Positions 37,634-49,900 are shown, numbered from the stretch's first letter. The stretch: 64,000 nt of DNA from Wurfbainia villosa (GCA_025175895.1 CM045992.1:119128377-119192376); one strand, 5' to 3'. Notes: a model not told the origin generated them from the sequence alone. Made by a program: numbers and translations.

Positions 37634-38152
37634 ATTCTTTCTATTATTTGTCCATTAATAATAATAATAATAACAGAATAATTTTCTTAACCGAATAGAA
37701 TGTTTCATTTTTACACATAAAAACCCACGTATAATAACTAATTCGGTAAACCATCTTATAATATTTGAATGGACATGTTATTTAATCAACATATAACACC
37801 CATCAAAATAGAAAATTAAATCAGATATTTAGTTACGTTGTTATCAATTGAAATAATGACATAAAAATAGTAATAAATAAATAAATGCAATGGCACTCTT
37901 AGCATTGTCAAAAAGATCTAAAAATCCTACGAAGACAAAAGAAATTTCGTAAAATACTGAGGTGACGATGTCAAAATTTTAAGCAGGGAGATCTATTAGA
38001 ATCATACTTTATATATAGAGAGTATGAGATTTTCGTTTTATTATTTGTCCATTAATAATAAGCATTTAAAACCGATCAAAATGTAAAATTAAATCCAAAA
38101 CGACAAGAAACAAACAACTCCATACATTAATTAATGTTAAAAAAAAATTGCT

Positions 38153-38441
38153 AGCTCCCAGGACAATGACACGGTGGTAAGATACGAAGTTCCCCTCTGC
38201 ACATTCAGGAGTCGATTCCACTCTGACAACGCGCGCTGCGCGAGTGACGGTGTACGATGCCCCTCGTCCCAATGTGGTCGACCTTCCTCGGCAGTACGGG
38301 TCCTAACGCGTCGGATCATCCGTCTCCTGATTTATCCTCGTCAGTCGTTGGGAAACTTTCATAGAGCCGAAGCGGTTGGTCATCAAAATTAATAGGGAAG
38401 AGAAATTATACCTGATACAATGTAAATCAAAAAAAAAAAAA
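38153..38441 (+). mobile_element. tRNA-derived SINE with perfect 17-bp target duplication
   Basis: A-box GACACGGTGGTAAGA and B-box AGGAGTCGATTCCA lie near the 5' end, and a poly(A) tail ends at 38441. The flanks GTTAAAAAAAAATTGCT at 38136-38152 and 38442-38458 are identical, which points to recent insertion. Frames on both strands across it (38066-38392) are not genes. Confidence 0.85.
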
Positions 38442-38969
38442 GTTAAAAAAAAATTGCTGAGAGAAAGAAAAAGCCTACATAAAATTATAACCAGTTACAA
38501 CGAGAGAGAACCAATTAAGATCATCACGTCAAACATTAGTGAATTTGTTAAAAATCAGCAATACTGATTTACTTCAACAAGACTGAATATGCTGCCTCCG
38601 GAATTACGGTACAGTACAACAATAATAGGACATTCAGTTGGACTCTAAAATATCTATAATCCGATTTTTGATTCTTTACTATGATGAATTTATAATTTTT
38701 TTTTTAAATAGAATGTCAAATCGTGAATACTGAAGTCCCTTGGATTGTCTATATGCGAGTACCTCCTAATTGATGTCGATGACTAATAGAAAATTTATGT
38801 AAAATCAGACCTATTAGAATTAGTCGGACCGAAGAAAAAATTTACTTTTAATATAATTTCTTGAAATACCTGGGGGCGAAAGAAGTTAACTGGGCCCTTC
38901 AAGAGATTCATGAAGAATTTTATGACAATCACCTAGAGAGTCATGCCCTAAGTAATAGGGTCGTGCCAA

Positions 38970-39112
38970 AGAGACAATCTTCTTAAGTTTATTTTTAAAG
39001 TAGTTCAAATCGTCTTTTAAAGAGGGTCTAAAAATTAATATAAAGGGTTTAAAAATTAATTCATCAATATGTTTTTTTTTAAATTTGATTCAGGTCTCTA
39101 AAATTTTAGGTA
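38970..39112. repeat. ~145-bp dispersed direct repeat, copy 2
   Basis: It matches 33422-33565 in order and orientation (TTTATTTTTAAAGTAGTTCA, TTTTAAAGAGG, AAAAATTAATATAAA, CCTCTAAAATTTTAGGTACG). The rest of 38459-40130 is AT-rich DNA without recognised features. Confidence 0.6.
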
Positions 39113-40139
39113 CGACTCTGGGCTAGCAAGAAAGGTAATAATTCTGGTCGACTACTTTTGACCCATCATCCGTCTAGACACTATCAATCTGGGGTAAAAT
39201 TTGCTGGACTTGTTAATTTCACAATAATTTATCAATTCGACTGGCTGAGCTGATGAAAGTCATAATGATATCTCGTGGAATTGGATCAATCATTTTCAGA
39301 ATTAATTGAAACTAACAAAAAATTTACTCTTAATACATTTTCTTAATTAAAAATATTATATGCTAAATACAAAATATTTCTTTTTAGCTCGGTTAAAATT
39401 AAGTGGCTCTAATGTTATCGTAGCAGTTTGCTCGAAATTGCTAAAAGATTTAATAAATTTATAAAATATATTACATATTGTAATTTTAAATAAAATTATT
39501 ACGTTGTAGTATTTGTAAATGTTATTGTAGATTTGCCTTCGTGCAATAAAAGATGATTAAGTGCAGGAGAATCTTCATAGTTTTCAAGTAATAATATTGA
39601 AAATTTCAAATTTTGAATGAGAGGATAAATATAAAAGATGGATATGTTTAAAATTTGAATATGATCTAATATTCTTTCAAATATAATAGAATGTTCAAGA
39701 TGAATATTGCATGTTTTTTTTAGTGGATATTAAAATACTTATATATCAAAAAAAAATATTATTATAAATTATGATGTTTTGGTTAAAATTGCTATAATGT
39801 TGTGAAAGGATAAATATATTTTTAAAATAAAAATAGGATGACGTATTAGTTTAAATTTTCTTTAAAAAAATATGGTATTTTTTATGAAAATAATAATAAT
39901 AACTCTCTTTTAAATTTTCATTTTTAAATCTTTTAAATCAGTGTAAGTTGTTTCAAAAACAAAACAGCTTGAAATATATTAAGTAATAATTTTAAAAAAT
40001 ATATATTAATAATTAAAATTCTAAAAGGCACTTTGAAAAAAAAAAAGAGAATGAATTATAGAAATAAATTTCTCATATTTTATTTACTAATTATTGGAAT
40101 AATTAAATTTATACGAATTTATTATTCTGAGTGTGTCAT

Positions 40140-40440
40140 TGGGCCGCATTGATCGTGATTGCACATTGAATAAAAAATACATAGTATTTTCTCCGTCGCA
40201 TTTCGCTCGCTAACAGCCCAAATTCGCTTGTGATCGGTCAGATTTCGATCGAACAGTGATTGCGGCCACGAGTGAGTGTGTCATTGGTGACCACAATCGC
40301 AATTGTTTTCGATCGTTTTCGATCATGATTATGATTGGAATGCGATTTTCCGTCGATGAATTCAAGCGACACCGCAATGTAATTATTGTGCATTTCTTAT
40401 TCGACGTACAATCGGGACACTTGGGATATCAAACCTCTAA
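40140..40440. repeat. CGATCG-rich repeat, copy upstream of the SLEEPER-like gene
   Basis: GATCGTGATTGCACATTGAA, then TTTTCTCCGTCGCATTTCGC TCGC, AACAG, TCGGTCAGATTTCGATCG aligns with 45485-45605 (GATCGCGATTGCACGGGAAA, TTTTCTCTGCTGCGCATCTC GCTCGCC, AACAG, GTCGGTCAGATTTCGATCGG). Both are in direct orientation. Confidence 0.6.
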
Positions 40441-40539
40441 ATTTATATATGTATATTATTTTTATCGCACGTGAATCAGCGGGATCCTTTAGCCGAATAA
40501 CTTAATTGACAAGCCGACGCCGTTAGACGCTAACGGCGG

Positions 40540-42594
40540 CGTGAACGAAGCTTCACGCTGCCTTTCGAAGCGTCGCCTTATGAGTTTTGACTCCTCTTTT
40601 TTTATAGCGAAACGCAAACTCTCGGCTCAGGCCGGCCCGGCTTCGATCGGCTCCCCCACTTCGGCGCGCCCGCTCCTCCTCTCCGCCAGTCGCCGTCCCC
40701 ATCCTCGCCGACGGCGAATTGAGCGTCGCTGGGGTTCTCGATCCCGCGCCTCGACGCCCTGATGATTGATCCGAAAAGGATCATTGCCTGATCCTTCTTC
40801 GCGCGGATCGGGCTACCAATTCGAGTTTTGCGCCTCTTTGGCTATGATCTCGAGGTAAAAAAATTTGATTTCATCGTCTTGAAGCCCGTGTACCGCCGCA
40901 CTGATTGCTGTTGCTGCGTAGAACCCGGAGGAACGTTGTCGCCAGTTACGGAGAAGCAGGAAAGTTCCATGTGTTTGAGGACTCCGTCGGAGCCTTTGAT
41001 TTCGTGATTTGGGCAGAAGCTTTCCATTGTTTAAGCAAAGGTCAGATCCGATTGTTCAAGACGAAGCAGCTTCCGCGAAGTGCTCCCGCTCCCTCCGACA
41101 ATTTAATGGCACATGCTGTTCGATACTTGTGCTCGCATGAGAGCTTAGAATTTTGATTGGAAGGTACTTTCTCGGTGCCTTTCAGCTCGTTACAAGTTTG
41201 ATAGCTTAAAAGTAGGCAATACAGTTTGAAAAGAGCGGTCAATGTAGACCAACTCACCAAAACCCAAAAGCTAGAATATCAACAGCAGCTATCCTATTAG
41301 AAACACCATGAATGAACAGTAGGATGTTGAATATGAGTTTTGAGTGGATTTTCTTCCCCATTTTAGCTTCTTTCGATCATCTGTATAGAAAATTTTAGAA
41401 CCAAGTGGGTTACATCTAGATCTATGATCGAGGCAGGTAATCATGCCCCAAGGCTTCATGTAAGGCAGTAAGGTTGCGTAAGATTTCCAGTTAGGTGCAT
41501 TGCTAAACCAATAGGAACTCAGATGAAATTGAATTATTTTTTTTAACAATTAAGACAAGTTTCCATATATATTGTGATTTCACAAATAGCTCGTTCAGTA
41601 CTGTTGTTTGTATCTCTTCTGACACAAGCTTGATATATAACCTAACGATTTCTCAGACATGCCTCTTTGCAAAGATGTTAAGAAAATATGATCCAATGTT
41701 AGCGAAGTGCGCTTTTGAAGTAGAGAAAAAAAAAAGGTTGAGGATTGTCACCCGTATTTCTTGCTTTTGCAATTGTCCAATCTTGTCCGTCGATGGATTA
41801 TTTATAATCTGAGGTTTTATTTGGAGTTTCAGAAAATTGAAAATATAAGAATTGACCACGGATTAACCATGAATTTCTGAACAAATTTTCTTTCAGATCT
41901 ATTTATTTGTTGTTGTTGTTATTATTATTATTATTATTATTGTGTGTGTGTGTGCGCGTGTGAATGAGTTAGAACTGTAACTAAAATGGCAAGCAACACC
42001 TATTTTTCAACTTTTAGTTTTTCTTTTATTTTTTAGGTTATCTTGTTCAATGAGATTGCTTCTCAAGTTCTTCTTTTGTAGTTTCTAAGAAAATAATTGC
42101 ATAATCTGGCATTTGGTTAGAGTGACTTGAAACTAACACAAATGTGTTTAGAGCAAGTTACATCTAATCATTCATCTTATTAACTTAGTAATGACTGAGT
42201 CACCATATCATGAGTACCTTTACTAGTTGTGAATCATAATTGACCTTTCTTCTCTGCTAGCTCAAATGAACTCATTTTTGTTGGCACTTCTCGTGGACTC
42301 AGCTTTGCCTTAAGGTGGTGTTTAGCAATCTTCTTTCATGTTATTTGGTTATTTCTCAGATGGCACAACTGGGACATTTTAGGACTGAAGGAATAGCATC
42401 CGAAAGAACTTCCTAGTGAATGGACCAAAGATATCTAAAGTTTAATCTTTTCCTGTAATTTATGTGAAATTTACATAATGATCTTACATTCTTACTCAGA
42501 ATTACCTACAAAACTATGAGTTCTCTACTTGGGAAAAATTTACCTTTTTCACTTCAAATACTCAAACAGTAAGCTGTTAAATTCTTCGTTACAG
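40540..42594 (+). other. Probable 5'-UTR exons and introns of the SLEEPER-like gene
   Basis: A GC-rich block starts near 40500. Plausible UTR exons are about 40540-40854 (donor GTAAAA) and 40922-41040 (acceptor TGCGTAG, donor GTCAGA), joining the coding exon after the acceptor TTACAG at 42594. Short frames here are not conserved-looking. (TTG)n, (ATT)n and (GT)n tracts lie at 41909-41962. Splicing is inferred, not shown. Confidence 0.4.
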
Positions 42595-42615
42595 AGGTGG
42601 AATCAAAGACATCAA

Positions 42616-45087
42616 ATGGACATGATGTGTGTTCCATCGGTAGCAACTGCAGATGCTACATTGGACTTGTCAGAGAAAGGAAATGATTGTCCACCATTGA
42701 AACTGAGAAAAAAGTCTATGACTTCTATCTATCTAAAATTCTTTGAAACAGCTCCAGACGAAAAGAGTCGCAGATGTAAATTTTGCAAACAAAGTTACTC
42801 TATAACCACTGCTACAGGTGAATTTGAATTTTCTCTTCTGTTTCAGCATTCTGTGATATTAGTATGTATTTTTCTTTGATCAGAAGAGTATTTTTCTGTG
42901 ATATTATTCTTCTCGCTTTTAGTTAGAAAACCGACTTTTTTCCTCCTTACAGAAAGTATGCTTTATAACAAGTACTATCTGTTCTACAAGCTATAGGAGA
43001 AGTGATATCAATGCTACAATTATGAGCTACTCTTCTTGTTTACTTAGAGTACCTATTGTTGGCCAGTGTTGCTAATAGTCATTAACTTGGTTGGTCACTT
43101 TGTCTTGGTTCCGTGAGATGTGCCGTAAGTGGAAGGATGGCATCAAGGTAGGAGGTGACAGTTATCTCACTGCTTGATGTCGATCTGATTTCACATTTCC
43201 CTTCCCTTTTGCTGACTGTTTTTCTGTTGAATGAAGGAAATCTTAGTAGGCATCTCAGTCATCGTCATCCAGGCTACGATCAGCTTGTTGATGGTGTCCA
43301 GCAAGTCCAACAAGATGTTCTTACACCAAAAAAACCTCAGCCGCGATCGAAACCTTCAATTGATATTGATCACTTGAACTGGTTGCTGCTCAGATGGCTC
43401 ATTGGAGCCTCTGTTCCTCTTACTTCTAATGCGGTGCTTTTGAATTCCTTTAGGTTTCTAAATCCATCTGTAGAGATTTGGCCTAAAGAAAAGATGCAAG
43501 CAGTAGCTCTCGAGGTTTTCAGAAGTATGCGGGAAGATGTCCGGGCATCGTTGCAAAATATAAACTCGAAGGTTTCAATTACTCTGGATTTTTGGACTTC
43601 CTTTGAGCAAATATTTTATATGTCAGTTAAGTGTCACTGGTTAGATGAGAACTGGTCCTTGCACAAGATTCTTCTTGATGTATGTCGTATCCCTTATCCG
43701 TGTACTGGATCTGATATCTTAACTGCCATGATGAAGGTACTTACGACCTTTAACATCGATAGAAAGATTCTCTGTTGCACAAATGACGACAGTCAACAGG
43801 CTATTCATGCATGCCATGCCCTAAAGGAGGACCTAGATACTCATCATTTGCCTTTCTTTTACATTCCCTGTGCTGCACAAACCCTGAACTCAATGATAGA
43901 AGACGGTCTGAGAACTCCAAAACCTATTATATCGAAGATTCGAGAGTTTGTCCTCGAGTTGAATTCTTATCCTGATATAGCCGAGGATTTTAAGCGTTTT
44001 CTCACACTTCACAATGAAGGTTCATGGAAGTTCCCCCTTGATTCCTCAACAAGCTGGAGTGGTGACTATGCTATGCTTGACATTGTTAGGAAGGTAGTGT
44101 TTTCATGGCTATCACCTTCATCAATGGTACTGCTCGCGTGAATTTCATTTCTTTTTAAGCTTGAGCTCTGATCTTACTTTATAATTCATCATGTAGGCTC
44201 CTACTGCGATCGATAGCACCATCAAAAAGCATGAAGAAACTTTCAGCCGTCGAAATCTGTTACTGAGCACGACCGAGAAATCTGCTGTCAACATTTTACA
44301 TTTGTATCTGGAACCTCTCTATAAGATAACGACTAGCCTGTCCACAAGTAAAGTTCCTACAGTTGGTCTGGTTCTTCTCTTCATGGACCATGTCTTCGAA
44401 TTAATTAGCTCTTGCCGGAATTCTTGTCGCCAAGAGTGGCTGAAAAGTGTCGCCGATGATATGGCTAAGAGAGCAAGAAGCTTTTGCACCCGGGCCTATA
44501 ACAATTTTACCTTCACGGCTGCAATTCTTGATCCAAGAATAAAGAAGGAGCTCCTACCTGAGAACCTTAACTTGGAGAAGCATTTGGAGGAAGCAAGAAG
44601 CTACTTCATGAGAAACTACTCTGGTAGCCAATTCCCTGCGACGACCGATGGGTTCGGCATCCAAGAGACTACAGATGAAAGCAACATTGTTTCCTTTGCC
44701 GAAGAGATTGCAAGAAAGAGACGTCGTCGTGCAACCATGAGTCATGCTGCTGATGAGCTATCCCAATTTTTATCTGAACCTCCCCTGCCGATCGCAACAG
44801 ATGTCCTGGATTGGTGGAAGGCAAACAGCATGCGCTACCCCCGTCTCTCGGCCATGGCCCGTGATTTTCTAGCTGTCCAGGGGACCTCAGTAGAGCCTGA
44901 GGAGCTGTTCACCAGCAAAGGTGACGATGCCCACAAGAGGCAGTTCTGTTTGCCTTACAGCAGCATGCAGCCCTTCATCTGCATCAGCTCATGGTTGCAA
45001 AGTGGATACAAGCTCAAGTTTCAGACAACAGAGATCAACCTTGAGAAGCTGGTCGAATCCACTGCTGCTTCAGTTTATCCTACTTAA
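42616..45087 (+). CDS. Domesticated hAT transposase-like protein, SLEEPER type (649 aa)
   Basis: Exons 42616-42817, 43237-44093 and 44197-45087 (TAA) join in frame with GT-AG sites. Residues about 50-80 form a BED-type zinc finger (C54-x2-C57, H73-x4-H78). The middle part corresponds to the hAT RNase-H-like core (LDFWTS..QIFYMSVKCHWLD, then CTNDDSQQAI, then FFYIPCAAQTLN). Residues about 539-619 are the hAT dimerisation domain (ELSQFLSEPPLPIATDVLDW and YPRLSAMARDFLAVQGTSVE). This is the layout of RICESLEEPER/DAYSLEEPER proteins, nuclear DNA-binding proteins derived from transposases. The frame is intact over three exons, no hAT ends flank it, and the usual SxxASExxFSxxG block is altered to SVEPEELFTSKG, all pointing to host use rather than transposition. 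The start is the first ATG after the inferred acceptor; an upstream in-frame extension (from 42529) is intronic. The precise orthologue is uncertain. Confidence 0.85.
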
Positions 45088-45305
45088 CTGGCATTATTAC
45101 AATTTGCTGGGAACTTTGAACTGAAGCCGTAGAACCATAGAAATTGGGGCAGAATTTGTATTAGGCTTCTGCAAACAGGAGACCATTCAATGGGATCATA
45201 GACCCTTTTAAAAACGTTGTTTTAGAGTTAGCTTTTATTCGAGATTGTATAAACTTTGAAGATATATCTGAGAATATATATATAGAGAGAGAGGAGGAAT
45301 GATCC

Positions 45306-45420
45306 CTACACAATTCATCCATGAATATTCATGAGTATCTTCATTATTCGATCGAGTGAGTATATAGCTCAAGCCTTGAAAACTAAGGGATCAGATGAAT
45401 AATAGAGATATTCGCGAATG
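45306..45420. repeat. Palindromic MITE fragment (copy 0)
   Basis: ACACAATTCATCCATGAATA, CATGAGTATCTTCATTATTC and GATCGAGTGAGTATATAGCT resemble the MITE copies at 45838 and 46139. The right part, GATGAATAATAGAGATATTC GCGAATGAGTTGT, is roughly inverted to the left. Confidence 0.5.
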
Positions 45421-45429
45421 AGTTGTATA

Positions 45430-45835
45430 TATCCATACAGTTGTTTTGAAGGCGACGGTGCGCGACGATTTCTTCGCTGTCCAATCGATCGCGATTGCAC
45501 GGGAAATGCACAATGTTTTCTCTGCTGCGCATCTCGCTCGCCAACAGTCGCAATTCATCGATGGTCGGTCAGATTTCGATCGGAACCCGATCGCGATCCA
45601 GTCGGCACCGGAGTTCGATTGGATTATGGTTGAAAATGACCGCAATTCGGTCGACACCAGAGTCCAGTCGGATCGCGATCGGATTACGGTCGAATTCCGA
45701 TCGAATCGTGGTCGGAATCTAGCCTCCAGCTCGCGAGTTCGACGACGTCGGGCGCGATTACTGTGCATGTCCCTTCGTTGCGCACGAGTCACGCAAGAGA
45801 GGACGCTCAGTAGATCAATTCTCTCTATATATATA
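45430..45835. repeat. CGATCG-rich repeat downstream of the SLEEPER-like gene
   Basis: The GC-rich sequence is built of degenerate GTCGGATCGCGATCGGATTA and GGTCGAATTCCGATCG words. Its first part is a direct copy of 40140-40250. The long overlapping frames in it (45391-45859) reflect composition only. Confidence 0.55.
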
Positions 45836-45837
45836 TT

Positions 45838-45985
45838 ATGTTACACAATTCATCTGTGAGCACACATGAACATCTTTATTATCCACCGTCCAATCCTCTA
45901 GGGGGTAAGGATTAAGTTATAGTATTCACTCGATCGAACGGTGGATAATAGTGGTGTTTACGGATACTCACGAATATATATATAT
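45838..45985. mobile_element. Palindromic MITE, copy 1
   Basis: The left arm CACAATTCATCTGTGAGCAC, ATGAACATCTTTATTATCCA CCGTCC is mirrored by the right arm GAACGGTGGATAATAGTGGT GTTTACGGATACTCACGAAT. A loop with CCTCTAGGGGGTAAGGATTA separates them, and a (TA)n run follows. Confidence 0.7.
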
Positions 45986-46003
45986 ATATATATATGACAT
46001 TTC

Positions 46004-46128
46004 TACTGCGCGCCTAAGTCATGCGCACCTGTGGACACTAAGAGAGCAATAACACAGTGATTTCACTGTGCTGTGAGAAGGGTGCGCACATGCGTCTATA
46101 CCATCGGCGCTCGGCAGATAATCACCTT
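46004..46128. repeat. Inverted-repeat segment with central hairpin
   Basis: CATGCGCACCTGTGG (46019) is roughly inverted to GGTGCGCACATGCG (46081). In the centre CACAGTGA-TT-TCACTGTG (46053-46070) is a perfect short hairpin. It sits between two copies of the palindromic MITE. Confidence 0.5.
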
Positions 46129-46138
46129 ATATATATAT

Positions 46139-46274
46139 TATGTTATACAATTTATCTGTGAACATTATGAACATCTCCATTATCCATCGTCTGATCCTCT
46201 AGGTGTAAAGATTGAGCTATAGTGTTCACTCAATTGGACAGTGGATAATGATGATGTTTACGGATATTTATGAA

Positions 46275-46308
<34 letters not shown>
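46139..46308. mobile_element. Palindromic MITE, copy 2, followed by (TA)n
   Basis: The arm/loop order is that of 45838-45985 (ACAATTTATCTGTGAACATT, CATTATCCATCGTCTGATCC, GGACAGTGGATAATGATGAT GTTTACGGATATTTATGAAT). A TA run of about 34 bp ends it. From 46309 to 46680 the sequence is AT-rich without features. Confidence 0.7.
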
Positions 46309-46314
<6 letters not shown>

Positions 46315-46725
46315 AAGAGAAATATTAGAGAAGATTTGATTAGTTATAATAAAATGGAAGGCTTTATATAGTTGATTCTATTTCGAATAAGTTTTGATTG
46401 TTTTGTTAATTGTTGTCTTATTTTTATATATTTTGATTTAATATGAAATTATAATTTTTTTCCTCCATATTCTGTGTAGAAATAAAAATAAGAGGTATTT
46501 ACTTTGGAGATTCTTTTTAGATAAATTAAAAAAAAAAAAGAATGTTAATGAACATTAATGATGAATTAAGCTTCAATTCATCGAATTTTGTTTAAGAATC
46601 AATTTGATGAAAATAATTTCTTAAATAAGTTTTTAAACCTCTTAATATAAATTTATAATTCATCTATTTATAAAAAAAAAAGTTTACCGAGCCAGGACTG
46701 ACGTTGCCTTAAGTTTCAGCTATCG

Positions 46726-46830
46726 TGGGCCGGCATGACGTCAGATGATCTGTGCCGGGTTGAGATCTTAATGGGCCAATCAGGCCTGAGCTTGCCAGGC
46801 CTAGACTCAGCCCACTTACGCCGATATATA
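46726..46830 (+). promoter_or_regulatory. OSCP promoter: three site II elements and TATA box
   Basis: TGGGCC occurs at 46726-46731 and 46772-46777, and AGCCCA (TGGGCT on the other strand) at 46809-46814. A TATATA at 46825-46830 lies about 90 bp before the ATG. Site II motifs (TGGGCC/T) are known from promoters of plant mitochondrial respiratory genes and ribosomal-protein genes and are bound by TCP factors. Their spacing and position fit the gene at 46916. Confidence 0.6.
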
Positions 46831-46915
46831 TTGATGCTCCTCGACCAGAACTTAACCTCAAGCTTCTCGATCGCGTAGATTCGGTTCGCCGGTGAAAGCA
46901 TCAGGGTTCACTGCG

Positions 46916-49900
46916 ATGGCTCTCTCGGGGCGACTCAGATCTGCCTTTCCTCTCTTAACCAAGGCCCTTTCCGCCGAATCACCGATCCTCTGTGCTCGAT
47001 CGGCCGCCGAGGGATACCTGGGAAACCTTAGCACGGTAAGATCTCACAACCCGATCTTTGCAATTATACTTTTTCCCCCACTTTTTTTTTGTCGAGGTCA
47101 GCCGTATACTATGCTCTCACGTTGAAATTGGTTTCGATTGGCAAAGATTAGTGTGGAGTCTCTTCGACTTGGTGTTTTCGGCTGTGCTAGGAAATATGAT
47201 ATGATTTTTTTTTCAGTTTAGTTAAGGTCTTATATCTATCTGTGCAATTTCTGATTTTTCGTATGCTTTGATTTTTTAAAAAATTGACATCTTTTCTGCA
47301 GGGGCTGAGGACCTTTGCGACCCAGACACAACCAAGTGAAGCGAAGGTCAAGGTAAATGTGATAATGAAATGTAATTTCTATTATGTTTTTGTTATGTTA
47401 TTGCTGCCTTTTGGTTTATTCGTGAGAAGCATAGGAGCAGGTTGGTAGTGGAACTTGTTGGGTTTAATGCATCGCTATTATTCAACTATGAATTCAGGAA
47501 GAAATAGCTCAAAGTTCAACTTTTTTATTGGTTTGCCATCACGTAATCTGATAATGTATGTGCTACAATGTGTTTAATTCATCAATTTGTTTTTTAGATA
47601 TCTATACTATTTTATATCTTCTTGGGGCCATATCCCATATCTGTGATTCACTCTGAGTATGGCACCTCATGGAAGATTTCAAAAGATGCATGCATGGGAA
47701 TGAGAAACTCCTGAAAATTTTCTCTTGTTTGTGTGGTTTTCTATGACTGAAACTAGTTCCTCATTCTTATTTCGAGCATTTAGTTAGTGTTTCCTTTCTT
47801 GTTGGTAATAGCAGACTTGACCTGTGCCTCTTGCCTTATAGCTATGTGGTTTGTACTTTTTACAGCTAAGATTTAGATGCATTACATCATGTATAAATAT
47901 TATCTGTGCAAGCTAGTCCTTTATTTTGCCCCTGTAGATGGAATTGTATTCTCTGTATGACATCTTAGTTTATTGGTTGAACTTGAACCATATCATAGTT
48001 AACAAATGATACAGATTAATTTGTGAAGTGTATGAACCTAGAATCACCAGATGTTCCTTTCAACAGGGTTTTTGTGGTTTGATTCTTCACAAAATAAAAC
48101 ATACATTTACACCTTTTGGAGTGAGAATAGTAAACATGCATGTAAGACATTTTGTATATGTAAGGTTATTCATAATGCAGATACATGCACAATTGTGAAA
48201 ATTAAGTCGAGTAATAAATGCGCATAACGTGGAAGGAAATTTAACTGCAGTCTGAGAAGAAGGGTGAAAGTTTCTAGTGGATTATTGAGAAGAACATAGT
48301 GGGTTTTCATTGTACCCTACACTTCATAGAGCTAAAAGTTCTTACAATGTAGGTTGCTTCTGGAATTGAAAAATGAAAACACTTTATAATTATTAGAGAT
48401 TAGTCAAAGTGGGAGTGAAAATGGTTCATGTGTCAAGTAATTGACTGTACATATGCCAAATAAGGAATTCCTAGTGGTTGCTGCCAAACAATTTTTTTGT
48501 CTGGCAGATAAGTGTAATCGATTTCCTATCTTGTGTTAGTTCATTAAATTTTTATGTTTTTATTCGTTTTATCATGATTGAATACAGGTGCCCTTGAAAC
48601 TATTTGGAGGTTCCGGAAATTATGCAACTGCTCTTTTCATCGCTGCAACTAAAGCAAATGCATTGGACAAGGTCGAAGCTGAGATTCTTGATATTGTAGA
48701 GGCTTCCAAAAGGAGTCCTCGGTTTTCAAATTTCATCAAAGACTTGTCGATTCCTAGAAAGACCCGCGTCAAAACTGTCACTGAAATATTTTCTGAAGCT
48801 GGATTTTCTGATGTCACCCGGAATTTCTTAAGTATTGTTCTTTTCATTTCATGTTTTATGAATGCTTTTGTCTACAAGTTGTTAATGTATGTATTGCCAT
48901 TAGGCTACTATGTAATCTACACATTGCAACATGTCTATATTGCTATTAGTTTACTATGTATTCTATTTCATTGCTTTTTTGGTGCTCTCATATGCATTTT
49001 TGTGCATGGTAGTCGTAAAATGTCTATACTGCCATTAGTTTACTATGTAATCTACACACTGCAACATGTCTGCACTGCTATTAGTTTACTATATATTCTA
49101 TTGCATTGCATTTTTGGTGCTTTGATATGCTTTCTTGTGCATGGTAGATATATACTGTCACTTTTTACTACATATGTTATTCATAGACATTTTAGGTGAC
49201 TAAAGAGATGATATACAGTGTATACTAATCAATCTGTTTTTCTTTATGACCTCTTAATATTGTTTGTTTATCTTTAAAGATTTGTCTTGTCAAAGTGTTT
49301 CTTGCTGGAATTCGGGTACCTGATACATGTTTTTGTGTTTATGGCTAGTTCTTTTTTTCTTAATTTCTCATGTAGTTGGATTAAGTAGTTGATCATATGA
49401 ATCACTATGGATGATAATAGATAATGATTAATGACTAGTTCTTCTTACAAGCTTATGCCCTATGGACAATTTCTGTAAACCCATGTTTTTCATCATGCGT
49501 CACCCTTTTTGCTACAAAATGTCTACGGGCTTCATGGATGGCTTGTATGGTTGGCTTTTTAGTGACTCAATGAGAGGTTCATTTAACTTTTAAAAATGTC
49601 ATTATCTATTCTTCAGTATTCATATTTGAAGAACATTAACGGTTAATAGTAGGGATCCAACATATGATGATTTATTTTGTTTGAATTATTTCAGATTTCC
49701 AGCTACTGTTGTATGAACTGAATGGAGCATTTGTTCTATGTTCCTACCCGTTTAATGAAATCGAGTGTTGAGACTCTCTATGAGATTAAATTACAATTAT
49801 AATTGCATAACGTTGTGACTTTTCTTCCCCTTTTATTCATGCAAGATGTCTTGGCTGATAATGGAAGGCTCGCACAAATAGAACGTATTTCTAAGAGATT

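Noticed and set aside
45391..45859. Open frames of 133 and 137 residues on opposite strands
   Set aside because: They fall in a CGATCG-rich repeat; no homology recognised and both strands are open.
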